Assembly (NCBI RefSeq): GCF_000732615.1
Contig: NZ_JPGL01000053.1
Coordinates: 1 to 64,000, forward strand
Reading direction: 5' to 3'
From: Burkholderia paludis
Lineage (GTDB): Bacteria > Pseudomonadota > Gammaproteobacteria > Burkholderiales > Burkholderiaceae
Length of the DNA: 64,000 nt
Shown here: in pieces, positions 34,470 through 42,565 of the stretch
Position numbering within the stretch: position 1 is the first letter of the stretch
Layout: the number at the start of each line of letters is the position of its first letter
The notes under the pieces: model-generated
The model's input: the letters and a program-made list of their open reading frames with translations, nothing else
Databases searched by the model: none
What the model was told of the DNA's origin: nothing
Translations under genes and position numbers: made by a program

Positions 34470-34934
34470 TCAGCCGCCGACCGTCCCGCGATCGATCTTG
34501 CGCGACAGAATGATCGACGTGGTCGTACGCTCGACGCCTTCGAGCATGCCGATCTGGTCGAGCAGGTCGTTGAGCCGCTCGGGCGAATCGGCGCGCAGCC
34601 ACGCGACGTAGTCGTATTCGCCGCTCACCGCGCACAGCAGCTGCACCTCCGGCATCCGGTCGAGCTTGCGCAGTACGTCCTTGCCGAATTTCGGCGTGAG
34701 GATGATGCCGACGTACGCATAGATGCTCGCGTCGAGTACGTCCTGCCCGAGCCGGACGCTGTAGCCGGCGATCACGTTGGTCCGTTCGAGCCGCGCGATG
34801 CGTGCGACCACCGTCGTGCGCGCGACGTCGAGCTGGCGCGCGAGATCCGCGACGCTCGCGCGCGCATCGGCCTGCAGCAGCGCGACGAGTTGCCGGTCGA
34901 GATCGTCGAGTTGGTCGAGGCGAGGTGGACGCAT
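34470..34934 (-). CDS. Lrp/AsnC-family transcriptional regulator
   Basis: A 154-residue regulator with an N-terminal helix-turn-helix (LDDLDRQLVALLQADARASV, then LARQLDVARTTVVARIARLE) and a C-terminal RAM ligand-binding domain (VGIILTPKFGKDVLRKLDRM, CAVSGEYDYVAWLRADS). The glycine-rich GEYD turn marks the amino-acid pocket. It lies between the saccharopine dehydrogenase-like gene and the divergent Spy-like gene. It probably controls the former in response to an amino acid such as lysine. Confidence 0.9.
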   Translation of the reverse strand: MRPPRLDQLDDLDRQLVALLQADARASVADLARQLDVARTTVVARIARLERTNVIAGYSVRLGQDVLDASIYAYVGIILTPKFGKDVLRKLDRMPEVQLLCAVSGEYDYVAWLRADSPERLNDLLDQIGMLEGVERTTTSIILSRKIDRGTVGG

Positions 34935-35026
34935 GAGGCTGGGCCGGAGCGCGACGCGCCGGCTGAGTGAAAGGTGACGCGATGATAGCGCCGAACGCCG
35001 GCGCGCCCAAACGGCACCGTCCCGAA

Positions 35027-35060
35027 CCGATACGAACCTTTCAGTTTCGATTCGTATCGG
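35027..35060. promoter_or_regulatory. Long perfect inverted repeat between lrp-like and spy-like genes
   Basis: CCGATACGAA and TTCGTATCGG are exact complements separated by 14 bases. The element is about 95 bases from the Lrp start and 130 from the Spy start, in an AT-richer stretch. It is either a dimer-spanning operator or a cruciform; the binder is unknown. Confidence 0.5.
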
Positions 35061-35189
35061 ATGTAAGCAAGTGTCGCATTCACTGCCGCATCGCACGCAA
35101 CGTGCTACTAATAGCGGGCGACGCGAGATGCGCGCCTGCGGCCGTCGCCGCCGCGCCCGCTCGCAAGACACTACCCCGGAGAGCCAACC

Positions 35190-35735
35190 ATGAAGAAAAT
35201 CTCGCTCACCCTCGCTACGCTCGCCGTTGCAGCCAGCGCGTTCGCGCAAACCCCGGCGCAGCCGCAGGCGCCCGCCCAGGTCGCGGCCGCCACGGCGTCG
35301 GCCCCGAGCGCCGAGCAGCGCGCGGAGCGCCGCGAGGCGCGCGTCGAGCAACGCATCAAGTACCTGCACGACCAGTTGAAGATCACGTCGGCGCAGGAGC
35401 CGCAATGGAAGGCGTTCGCCGACACGATGCGCGACAACGGCGACACGATGGGCCGCCTCTATCGCGAGCGGATGGCGAAGCACGACGTCTCCGCGCTCGA
35501 CGACATGAAGCAGTATGCGGAACTGTCGCAGGCGAACGCCGACGGCGCGAAGAAACTCGCCGACGCCTTCGCCCCGCTCTACGAGAGCTTCCCGGCCGAC
35601 CAGAAGGCGCTGGCCGACACCACGTTCCGCAGCTGGCTGCACAACGGCGGCGAGCATCGCGGCAAGGGCAAGGCGAAGGGCAAGGACGGCAAGGCGGCCG
35701 CCGCCCAGGCCGCCAGCGCACCCGCGCAGCCCTGA
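35190..35735 (+). CDS. Periplasmic Spy/CpxP-like LTxxQ protein
   Basis: A 181-residue exported protein. The signal peptide is MKKISLTLATLAVAASAFAQ (cut at AFA-Q), followed by a low-complexity Ala/Gln/Pro linker and a helical domain with EQRIKYLHDQLKITSAQEPQ, the LTxxQ-type motif of Spy and CpxP. A lysine/glycine-rich tail (GKGKAKGKDGK) ends it. Such proteins are periplasmic chaperones or stress sensors. It has its own promoter region with a large inverted repeat. Confidence 0.85.
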   Translation: MKKISLTLATLAVAASAFAQTPAQPQAPAQVAAATASAPSAEQRAERREARVEQRIKYLHDQLKITSAQEPQWKAFADTMRDNGDTMGRLYRERMAKHDVSALDDMKQYAELSQANADGAKKLADAFAPLYESFPADQKALADTTFRSWLHNGGEHRGKGKAKGKDGKAAAAQAASAPAQP

Positions 35736-35863
35736 TACCCTCCCCGCCGGCGCCGCGCCGCCCGTCCGGGCCGAACGGCGCCGCGCCTCCGCTGGCGAGC
35801 GGCGCGCCACACGGCGCGCCGATTTCGAGATAAGCTCCCGGCTTTTCCCGCACTTCCCCCGCC

Positions 35864-36295
35864 ATGCTCGAACTCAAGCACATCGATCTACGCACCGATC
35901 CGCAGGCCCGTCGCGTCGTCAAGGACGAAACCGTCGCCGTTGCCTTCGCGGAAGCCGACGGCGAACTGATGAGCCTCGAAGGCCCGAACCGGTATGTCGC
36001 CGGCGACGCGCTGATCACGGGATCGACCGGCGACCGCTGGGTCGTGTCACGCGCGCGCTTCGACGCCAAATACCTGCCCGCCGATCCGGCGCTTGCGCAC
36101 GGCGCCCCCGGCGCCTACCGCAACCGGCCCGCCGTCGTGCTCGCCCGTCGCATGGACGAGCCGTTTACGATCGCCCGCTCGGAAAACGGCGACACGCTGC
36201 GCGGCGTCGCCGGCGACTGGGTCATGCAGTACGCGCCCGGTGACTACGGTGTCGTGCAGGCGCAGCGCTTCGCGCAGGTCTACCGCGACGCGTAA
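35864..36295 (+). CDS. PGDYG-family protein
   Basis: A 143-residue soluble protein ending in QYAPGDYGVVQAQRFAQVY, the motif that names the PGDYG family. Other blocks are VAVAFAEADGELMSLEGPNR and VVLARRMDEPFTIARSENGD. Function is unknown; the fold is likely an all-beta cupin- or phosphate-related domain found in proteobacteria. Convergent with the next gene, 33 bases apart. Confidence 0.75.
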   Translation: MLELKHIDLRTDPQARRVVKDETVAVAFAEADGELMSLEGPNRYVAGDALITGSTGDRWVVSRARFDAKYLPADPALAHGAPGAYRNRPAVVLARRMDEPFTIARSENGDTLRGVAGDWVMQYAPGDYGVVQAQRFAQVYRDA

Positions 36296-36328
36296 GGCGG
36301 TGCGCCGGAACCGCGCCGGCGCGAACGT

Positions 36329-36691
36329 TCACGCGAAGTCTTCGTCGAGCTCGAGTTCGGCGTCGCGCTCGACGGCCTCGCCGGCCGCATGGCGCTCCTC
36401 GAGCGACCCCAGCATCGCTTCCGTGTATGCGTGCAGCACCGCATGGCTGCGCGCGCGCTGCATCGGCTTGAGCGCCAGATAGCGGGCGAGCGCGGCCGGC
36501 ACGATGCGGATCGAGAGCGTCATCCGTTTCGGCGCCGAACCGAAACGCATCGCGAGCCAGTGCACGGCCAGGAACCGTCCACGCGCGTCGCTGTTTTCGG
36601 CGAATCGCGTCTGCTCCGGAAAGAGATCGCAGATCACGCGCGCGAGCGCGTCGAATTCCGCGCTCTGGCATTCGATCAGATAGTCATCCAT
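36329..36691 (-). CDS. Uncharacterised Burkholderia protein (possibly DUF3022)
   Basis: A 120-residue soluble acidic protein: MDDYLIECQSAEFDALARVI, a central RMTLSIRIVPAALARYLALK and an acidic C-terminal helix (ERDAELELDEDFA). I recall similar short proteins under DUF3022 in Burkholderia but cannot confirm this. It lies 13 bases downstream of the YhfC-type gene on the same strand, so the two likely share a transcript. No catalytic motif is visible. Confidence 0.65.
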   Translation of the reverse strand: MDDYLIECQSAEFDALARVICDLFPEQTRFAENSDARGRFLAVHWLAMRFGSAPKRMTLSIRIVPAALARYLALKPMQRARSHAVLHAYTEAMLGSLEERHAAGEAVERDAELELDEDFA

Positions 36692-36704
36692 CCCGTCTCT
36701 CCTG

Positions 36705-37493
36705 TCAGGCCGCCGTGCGCGGCGGCCGGCACACCTTCACCAGCACGACCACCAGGACCGCGGCCAGCACGAAATGCCCGGCCTCGACCCACGCGGCCGG
36801 CACGGCGCGCACCTGGTACAGCAACGCCGGCGCGGCCGCGAGCGCATGCAGCACGATCGCGACCGGCAACACGCTCGCCCGGCCTGCGCGCACGCCGCGC
36901 CACACCAGCACCGACAGCGCGAGCTGCAGCACGAATGCCGCGCAGCGCTCGAGCAGCAACAGCAGGATCGACTGCGCCGACAGCGTCGCGAGCATCACGT
37001 GCAGCCGCACGACCGTATCGCCCGGCAGATCGGCGAGCTGCGCCTCGAGTTGGCCGCGGCTCGCCAGCCACGCAAGATACGACCACTGGCCCCATACCAG
37101 CACGCCGACGAACCATGCTTCGGCGCCGGCGTGACCGATCCCGTAGCCGATCCCGCGGCTGTCGCCGGCCGACGGGCCGTAGCGGCGGTTCAGGAAGCGC
37201 ATCCCGAGATAGCGGCCGACTTCCTCGAACACGGCGGTCGCAAGCGCGCTGTATGCCACGAACGCGAGCGGCTGCGTCAGCCAGCCGTCGGGCGGGGTCT
37301 GGCTCAGCACGAGCCCGTGAAATGCGCGTTCGACGATCATCGCGAACAGCGTGAAGACGGCAACGCCGACGATCGTGTCGCGGCGGTTCAGCGCAAGCGG
37401 CTTGCGCAGGATGCGGAAGAGGACGAGCGGCAGGAGCGCGATGATCAGCGTGGCGGCGATCAGCACCGCCAGCGTGACGGGAGCGACAGTCAT
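36705..37493 (-). CDS. YhfC-family intramembrane protease-like protein
   Basis: A 262-residue protein with about seven to eight membrane helices. Conserved polar motifs inside helices, FEEVGRYLGMR, GIGHAGAEAWFVG and VLHALAAAPALLY, fit the YhfC family, which is related to CPBP/PrsW-type membrane metalloproteases (Glu-Glu and His as metal ligands). The substrate is unknown. It lies just downstream of the ptxS terminator and is probably not part of the ketogluconate locus, having its own SD (AAGGAAA) before the ATG. Confidence 0.8.
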   Translation of the reverse strand: MTVAPVTLAVLIAATLIIALLPLVLFRILRKPLALNRRDTIVGVAVFTLFAMIVERAFHGLVLSQTPPDGWLTQPLAFVAYSALATAVFEEVGRYLGMRFLNRRYGPSAGDSRGIGYGIGHAGAEAWFVGVLVWGQWSYLAWLASRGQLEAQLADLPGDTVVRLHVMLATLSAQSILLLLLERCAAFVLQLALSVLVWRGVRAGRASVLPVAIVLHALAAAPALLYQVRAVPAAWVEAGHFVLAAVLVVVLVKVCRPPRTAA

Positions 37494-37504
37494 GTATTTC
37501 CTTG

Positions 37505-37541
37505 TTCGGGGCAGCGCACCTGGCGCGCTGCGTGCCCCGAA
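37505..37541 (-). terminator. Hairpin after ptxS
   Basis: Arms TTCGGGGC / GCCCCGAA plus an inner AGCGC / GCGCT stem form a strong hairpin in the 54-base gap between ptxS and the YhfC-type gene. A T-run is missing, so termination may be partial. Confidence 0.5.
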
Positions 37542-37547
37542 TGATAC

Positions 37548-38591
37548 TCAGCTTGCGGTCGACGCGCGCGCAACCAGCTCGCCAGGCAGCAGCGAGACGC
37601 GCACGTCGCCCGCCGCGCCGTCGATCCGCTCGTGCACGAATTCGACGGCCTTGTAGCCGATTTCGTAGGTTGGCTGGCGGATCGTCGTGATGCCGATCAG
37701 CTCGGCCCATTCCGGATCGTCGATCGACAGCAGCGCCGCCTTCTGCTGCCATGCGGCGCCGAAGCGCGCGCGCAGGTGGCGTGCGATCGCGAGCGCGACC
37801 GGCGCGTTCGCGGCGAACAGCGCCGCCCGCACGCCGCGCCGTGCCGCGTCGTCGATGCGGGCGTCGACGTCGGCGAGCGCCGCCTCGGCCGCGTCGGGCG
37901 TGTTCAGGTCGAGCACCACCGTCGACGGCACCGTCAGGCCGCGCGCGGCCAGCGCCGCACGGAACGCGGCCTCGCGCACGCGCCGCGAGCTGACGCGCTC
38001 GAACGGCTGCACGACGAAGTGGATCGCGTCGAAGCCGTGTGCGATCAGATGCGCGAGCGCCACCTCGATCGCGTCGGCATTGTCGAGGCCGATCAGGTCG
38101 GCCTCGAAGCCCTCGACGGTCCGGTCGACGAGCACGGCCGGGATGCCGGCGCCGCGCAGCGGGCGCAGCACGTCCTCGTCCGCGCCGAGCGCGTTGACGA
38201 TCAGCCCTTCGACGCGATAGGTCGTGAGCAGCTGCAGGAAGCGACGCTCCATCTCGACCTCGTTCGCCGCGTGACAGATGAGCGGCATGTAGCCGAGCGC
38301 CTGGCATGCGGCTTCGACGCCCTGCAGCACTTCGATGGTGTAAGGATTGGTCAGGTCGGCCGCGAGCATGCCGAGCAGCCGGTTGCGGCCGCGCTTGAGC
38401 CCGCGCGCCATCTGGTTCGGCCGGTAGTTGAGCCGCGCGATCGCCGTCTCGATCCGCTGGCGCAGATCGGCGGACAGCACGTGCGTCTCGCCGTTCAGGT
38501 AGCGCGACACGCTGGTCTTGCCCGTGCCGGCCTCGCGTGCGACGTCGCTGATCGTCGCCGGACGCATCGTGGTAGGTTGCGAATCGGTCAC
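37548..38591 (-). CDS. ptxS: LacI-family repressor of ketogluconate metabolism (PtxS)
   Basis: A 347-residue LacI-family repressor. The helix-turn-helix and hinge are near residues 12-60 (ATISDVAREAGTGKTSVSRY, then LKRGRNRLLGML), followed by a periplasmic-binding-protein-like effector domain. The GTG at 38591 is chosen because GAGG lies seven bases before it and it overlaps the stop of a 25-codon leader ORF (GTGA). It closes a locus with kguE, kguK, kguT and kguD, and the PtxS-type palindrome occurs before kguE and before the gluconate dehydrogenase genes. In Pseudomonas PtxS is released from DNA by 2-ketogluconate. The identity rests on context plus operator match. Confidence 0.85.
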   Translation of the reverse strand: MTDSQPTTMRPATISDVAREAGTGKTSVSRYLNGETHVLSADLRQRIETAIARLNYRPNQMARGLKRGRNRLLGMLAADLTNPYTIEVLQGVEAACQALGYMPLICHAANEVEMERRFLQLLTTYRVEGLIVNALGADEDVLRPLRGAGIPAVLVDRTVEGFEADLIGLDNADAIEVALAHLIAHGFDAIHFVVQPFERVSSRRVREAAFRAALAARGLTVPSTVVLDLNTPDAAEAALADVDARIDDAARRGVRAALFAANAPVALAIARHLRARFGAAWQQKAALLSIDDPEWAELIGITTIRQPTYEIGYKAVEFVHERIDGAAGDVRVSLLPGELVARASTAS

Positions 38592-38665
38592 TGTCGTGCC
38601 TCGCGACGTACGATCCGCGCCGCTTCGTGAGCAGACGGACCTTTGTTGTTGGAAACGTAAGCCAT
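38588..38665 (-). CDS. 25-codon leader ORF coupled to ptxS
   Basis: A short open frame starts with ATG after CAGGAGA (about 11 bases upstream), begins MAYVSNNKG, continues PSAHEAARI and ends VRREARQ. Its stop TGA overlaps the GTG start of ptxS by two bases, so its translation should set ptxS translation. There is no amino-acid run typical of attenuation leaders. It lies directly after a degenerate pair of the 49-base repeats. The region has a strong ribosome site, whereas ptxS has only the GAGG within this leader. I know of no described counterpart. Confidence 0.6.
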   Translation of the reverse strand: MAYVSNNKGPSAHEAARIVRREARQ

Positions 38666-38683
38666 CCGGGGGACTCTCCTGTC

Positions 38684-38765
38684 GGTCAGCGCGTGGCAGA
38701 CCCATGCTTCGCGGTCGGTCAGCGTCCGCCCTCCGGCGCTTGCGCTGCTCCCTTGCTTCACAGTC
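38684..38765 (-). repeat. Two diverged units of the kgu-locus 49-base repeat
   Basis: A full 49-base unit (38717-38765) and a shortened one (38684-38716) share the core CCCATGCTTCGCGGTC or close forms (CCCTTGCTTCACAGTC) with the array at 41202-41450. They sit immediately upstream of the ribosome site of the ptxS leader ORF, the same position that the main array has before kguT. The full unit can fold (CAGCG/CGCTG arms). Confidence 0.65.
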
Positions 38766-38931
38766 GATCCACCGAAGCCGGCGTGGATGTCCATCGCGCG
38801 ACGCCGCCGGCAGCACTGCCGAACCGTCGACGCGACAAGCGGGCGATCATAACGCAGCCCGCCCGCCAGCACCACGATCATGAACTCTAACAGCGCCGCC
38901 GCCCCGCCGGCAGCCTGTCGTCCGCCGCCAC
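38766..38931. other. Spacer between kguD and the ptxS leader
   Basis: No gene is supported. On the minus strand a GTTATGATC stretch near 38845-38860 could be a -10 region for a separate ptxS promoter. No PtxS palindrome is seen here, so autoregulation would have to act at kguE or through another site. Confidence 0.4.
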
Positions 38932-39906
38932 TCAGGCGCGCGCGAGCACGTCCGGATTGACCAGGTTCGTGCGCAGCGTGCCGGCCAGCGCGCCGACCAG
39001 GTTTTCCGCGGCGCAGCGCGCCATCGCGTGGCGCGTCTCGTGCGTCGCCGAACCGATATGCGGCAGCGCGACGACGTTCTTCATCTGCAGCAGCGGCGAA
39101 TCCGCCGGCAACGGCTCCTTCTCGAACACGTCGAGCCCCGCGCCGCGGATCGTGCCCGCACGCAGCGCGTCGACCAGCGCCGCTTCGTCGACGACCGGCC
39201 CGCGCGATGCGTTGATCAGGATCGCGCCGCGCTTCATCTTCGCGAATTCGGCCGCGCCGATCAAGTGGTGCGTCTGCGGCGACAACGGCACCTGCAGGCA
39301 CACGAAATCCGACTGCGCGAGCAGTTCGTCGAGCGTGACGCGCCGCGCGCCGTACTGCGTCTCGGCGTCGGCATGCGCGGACCGGTTCGCGTACAGCACC
39401 TGCATCCGGAAGCCGAGCGCCGCGCGTCGCGCGACCGCGCCGCCGATCCGGCCGAGCCCGACGATGCCGAGCGTCTTGCCCTGCACGTCGGTGCCGTACA
39501 GGTCGGGGCCGATGCTGCGCTGCCAGTGGCCGGCCTTCACCCACTCGGCCAGTTCGACCACGCGGCGCGCGGACGCGAGGATCAGCGAGAACACCGTATC
39601 GGCGGTCGACTCGGTCAGCACGTCCGGCGTATGCGCGAGCAGGATGCCGCGCCGTGTGAGATCCGCCACGTCGAAGTTGTCGTAGCCGACCGAGATCGTC
39701 GACCACGCCTTCAGCCGCGGCGCGCGGTCGAGCATCTGCGGCGTCACCTTCAGGCTCGCGCCGATCGCGCCGTCCGCGTCGCCGAGGGCATCGGCGAGGG
39801 CGTCGGGGCCATCGGCCTGCACGACGTCCGCGTGCTCGCGCAGGTAGGCGAGAACGTCATCGGGCAGCGGCTTGTACGCGACGATACGGGGCTTCATCGG
39901 TTTCAT
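38932..39906 (-). CDS. kguD: 2-ketogluconate 6-phosphate reductase (KguD)
   Basis: A 324-residue D-2-hydroxyacid dehydrogenase. The NAD(P) motif is TLGIVGLGRIGGAVARRAAL; catalytic Arg (NASRGPVVDE), Glu (DVFEKEPLP) and His (LPHIGSATHETR) are all present. In the ketogluconate pathway it reduces 2-keto-6-phosphogluconate to 6-phosphogluconate, feeding the Entner-Doudoroff route. The first ATG (39906) overlaps the kguT stop, with AAGGA ahead; a second in-frame ATG lies at 39897. The glyoxylate/2-ketoaldonate reductase family (GhrB) is closely related, so kguD is called by its operon. Confidence 0.87.
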   Translation of the reverse strand: MKPMKPRIVAYKPLPDDVLAYLREHADVVQADGPDALADALGDADGAIGASLKVTPQMLDRAPRLKAWSTISVGYDNFDVADLTRRGILLAHTPDVLTESTADTVFSLILASARRVVELAEWVKAGHWQRSIGPDLYGTDVQGKTLGIVGLGRIGGAVARRAALGFRMQVLYANRSAHADAETQYGARRVTLDELLAQSDFVCLQVPLSPQTHHLIGAAEFAKMKRGAILINASRGPVVDEAALVDALRAGTIRGAGLDVFEKEPLPADSPLLQMKNVVALPHIGSATHETRHAMARCAAENLVGALAGTLRTNLVNPDVLARA

Positions 39907-41183
39907 TTTCCTTGCAGGGGCGCCGCGAGCGAATGCGTGTCGGGCGCCTGGGGTTTGACGGACAGCGTGAGGATCACCGCGGCGACGAGGGCGGCGCTCA
40001 TGAAGGCATACGACGCGACGGGCGAGCCGGTCGCCCCGTTCAGGTAGCCGACGAAATACGAGCCGACGAACGAGCCGAGCGCGCCCATGCTGTTGATCAG
40101 CGCCATTGCACCGCCGGCGACGTTCTTCGGCAGCAGTTCCGGCACGATCGCGAAGAACGGGCCGTACGGCGCGTACATCGCGGCGCCCGCCACGACCAGC
40201 AGCGCATACGAGATCCAGAAATGCGACGAGCCGAGTGCGTACGATGCGGCGAACGCGGCCGCGCCGATCAGCAGGAACGGCCACACGAAACCGCGCCGCG
40301 AGCCGACCTTGTCGGACGCCCACGATGCGGCCACCATCGCGATCGTCGCCGCGAGATACGGCAGCGCGGACAGCCAGCCGGTCGCGACCATTCCGAGGGC
40401 GGAGCCGTTCTTGACGATCGACGGCAGCCACAGCACGAAGCCGTACACGCCGATGCTCCAGCAGAAATACTGTGCGCACAGCTTGATCACGGCCGGCGAG
40501 CGAAACGCCTCCGTATAGTTGCGCACGGGCTTGATCGCGGCCTGCTCGGCTGCGAGCGCGGCGTCGAGGTCGCGCTTTTCCTGGGCGTTGAGCCACGGCG
40601 AATCGGCCGGCTTGTCCTGCACGAGGACCCACCAGCAGAAGGCCCAGATGATGGCCGGCACGCCTTCGGCGATGAACATGTGGCGCCAGCCGAATTCGTG
40701 CACGAGATAGCCCGACACGATCGACATCCACAGCACGGTGACCGGGTTGCCGAGAATCAGGAACGTGTTCGCGCGCGAGCGTTCGTTCTTCGTGAACCAG
40801 TTGCTGATGTAGATCAGCATCGCCGGCATCACGGCCGCCTCGACGACGCCGAGCGCGAAGCGGATCGCCATCAGCGACGGGATGTTGCTGACCACGCCCG
40901 TGAGCGCCGCGCAGGCGCCCCACAGAATGAGGCTGACGAACACGAGCTTCTTCACGCTGCGGCGTTCGGCGTAGATCGCGCCGGGAATCTGGAAGAAGAA
41001 GTAGCCGAGGAAGAACAGTGCGCCGATCAGCGACGACAGGCCTTTGCTGATGCCGAGGTCCTGGTTGATGCCGGCCGCGGCCGCGAACCCGTAGTTCGCG
41101 CGGTCGAGGTAGGCGAGGCTGTACGTGATGAAGACGATCGGCATGATCGTCCACCAGCGTCGGGCTGCGAGAGTGTTAGCCAT
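39903..41183 (-). CDS. kguT: 2-ketogluconate transporter, MFS family (KguT)
   Basis: A 426-residue major-facilitator transporter with 12 helices, of the anion:cation symporter (ACS) branch (start WWTIMPIVFITYSLAYLDRANYGFA, the loop FQIPGAIYAERRSVKKL, motif IYISNWFTKNERSRAN). This branch carries sugar acids such as 2-ketogluconate and glucarate. It is preceded by GGAGAC and by the hairpin repeat array, and its stop is fused to the kguD start. The repeats between it and kguK could give kguT-kguD an expression level different from kguE-kguK. Confidence 0.88.
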   Translation of the reverse strand: MANTLAARRWWTIMPIVFITYSLAYLDRANYGFAAAAGINQDLGISKGLSSLIGALFFLGYFFFQIPGAIYAERRSVKKLVFVSLILWGACAALTGVVSNIPSLMAIRFALGVVEAAVMPAMLIYISNWFTKNERSRANTFLILGNPVTVLWMSIVSGYLVHEFGWRHMFIAEGVPAIIWAFCWWVLVQDKPADSPWLNAQEKRDLDAALAAEQAAIKPVRNYTEAFRSPAVIKLCAQYFCWSIGVYGFVLWLPSIVKNGSALGMVATGWLSALPYLAATIAMVAASWASDKVGSRRGFVWPFLLIGAAAFAASYALGSSHFWISYALLVVAGAAMYAPYGPFFAIVPELLPKNVAGGAMALINSMGALGSFVGSYFVGYLNGATGSPVASYAFMSAALVAAVILTLSVKPQAPDTHSLAAPLQGK

Positions 41184-41201
41184 CAGAATGTCTCCTGTGT
41201 C

Positions 41202-41450
41202 GATCAGAGTTAGCGCTTTAGCGCTTACTCTGATCCCATGCTTCGCGGTCGATCAGAGTTGGCGCTTTAGCGCTTACTCTGATCCCATGCTTCGCGGTCG
41301 ATCGGAGTTGGCGATTTAGCGCTTGCCCCGATCCCATGCTTCGCGGTCGACCCGAGTCAGCCCTTTTGGCGCTTACCCGGGTCCCATGCTTCACGATCGA
41401 CCCGAGTCAGCCCTTCAGGCGCCGACCCAGGCCCCATGCTCCGCATTCGA
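41202..41450 (-). repeat. Five tandem 49-50 base hairpin repeats between kguK and kguT
   Basis: Units start at about 41202, 41251, 41300, 41349 and 41399, plus the start of a sixth at 41449. The constant part is CCCATGCTTCGCGGTCGA. The variable part is a self-complementary TCAGAGTTAGCGC / GCGCTTACTCTGA stem with loop TTTA in the first two units. Later units change both arms together in part (TCGG/CCGA, CCCG/CGGG), which suggests selection for the fold. Divergence grows with distance from kguT. On the transcribed strand each unit also contains GAAGCATGGG. Units are contiguous, with no spacers. Confidence 0.85.
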
Positions 41451-41544
41451 CCGGAACAGACGCCTCAACGCATGTCCCGGCCCCGTACGTTGCCGTGCGC
41501 GTGCACGACAAAATGAGTCCGCGGATTGTGCCGTGTCCGGCCTC

Positions 41545-42537
41545 TCATTGCGCGGTGAAGGTTTCCTCTAAGCGATCGGCGCGATTGCTGACGTTTTCGA
41601 ACCGATCAAGCGCTTCGCGCGTCGGCAGGCCTTCCGAATCGCCGATCACCTGGACCGCGAGCGCGCCGATCCGGTTGCCGCGCGCCACCGCCTGCTCGAT
41701 CGCCTTGCCTTCCAGCAGCGCGCTGACCACGCCGACCGCGAAGCCGTCGCCGGCGCCGACCGTATCGACGACCTTGTCCACCCGCTCGCCGGCAACCGTC
41801 CCTTCGCGGCCGTCGGCCGTGCGATAGTACGCGCCCTGCGCGCCGAGCTTGATGACGACGCCGCGCGCGCCCTGCGCAAGATAGAAGCCCGCGATGTCCG
41901 CCGGCGTGTCGTGCCCGGTGAGCTGCCGCCCTTCGGCAAGGCCCGGCAGCACCCAGTCGGCAAGCGATGCGAGCGCGTTCAAAGTCGTCGCCATCGCATC
42001 GGCGGACGGCCACAGCGTCGGGCGCAGGTTCGGGTCGAACGAGATCGTCTTGCCGGCCGCGCGCATCTCGCGCGCCAGCTTGAAGGCAAGCTCGCACGAC
42101 GTCGCGGAGATCGCCGGCGCAACGCCCGTCAGGTGCAGGTGGCGCGCGCCGAGCACGTAGTCGGCCACGTAGTCGTCGCACGACAGGTGGCTCGCGGCCG
42201 AGCCCTTGCGGAAATATTCGACGGTCGGATCGCTGCCGTCGTCGTTGCGCGACTTCAGCTGGAAGCCGGTCGGGTAACACGGATCGACGGTCACGCACGA
42301 CGCATCGATGCCTTCGCGCGCCAGCGTGTCGAGCACGTAGCCGCCGAACGAATCGCTGCCGACCCTGCTCATCCAGCCGACCCGGAAGCCGAGCCGCGAC
42401 AGGCCGATCGCGACGTTCAGGTCGGCGCCCGCGATCCGCTTCGCGAATTGCGTCGCGTTCGCGAGATGGCCCGGCTCGGTCGCGACGAACATCGCCATTG
42501 CCTCGCCGTAGGTCACGACATCGAGTGCTGCTTTCAT
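41545..42537 (-). CDS. kguK: 2-ketogluconate kinase (KguK, PfkB family)
   Basis: A 330-residue PfkB-family sugar kinase. The N-terminal substrate region is DVVTYGEAMAMFVATEPG with AGADLNVAIGLSRLG; the ATP/anion-hole motif with the catalytic aspartate is DTVGAGDGFAVGVVSALLEG. It would phosphorylate 2-ketogluconate to 2-keto-6-phosphogluconate. ATG 42537 follows GGAGA with good spacing. KdgK-type (2-keto-3-deoxygluconate) kinases are very similar; the neighbouring kguE, kguT, kguD and ptxS favour KguK. Confidence 0.86.
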   Translation of the reverse strand: MKAALDVVTYGEAMAMFVATEPGHLANATQFAKRIAGADLNVAIGLSRLGFRVGWMSRVGSDSFGGYVLDTLAREGIDASCVTVDPCYPTGFQLKSRNDDGSDPTVEYFRKGSAASHLSCDDYVADYVLGARHLHLTGVAPAISATSCELAFKLAREMRAAGKTISFDPNLRPTLWPSADAMATTLNALASLADWVLPGLAEGRQLTGHDTPADIAGFYLAQGARGVVIKLGAQGAYYRTADGREGTVAGERVDKVVDTVGAGDGFAVGVVSALLEGKAIEQAVARGNRIGALAVQVIGDSEGLPTREALDRFENVSNRADRLEETFTAQ

Positions 42538-42565
42538 GAATGCATTCTCCAGGAAGCGTCCGTCG

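Noticed and set aside
41202..41450. CRISPR array
   Set aside because: The 49-50 base units are contiguous without unique spacers, contain internal stems and occur within an operon. No cas genes are nearby.
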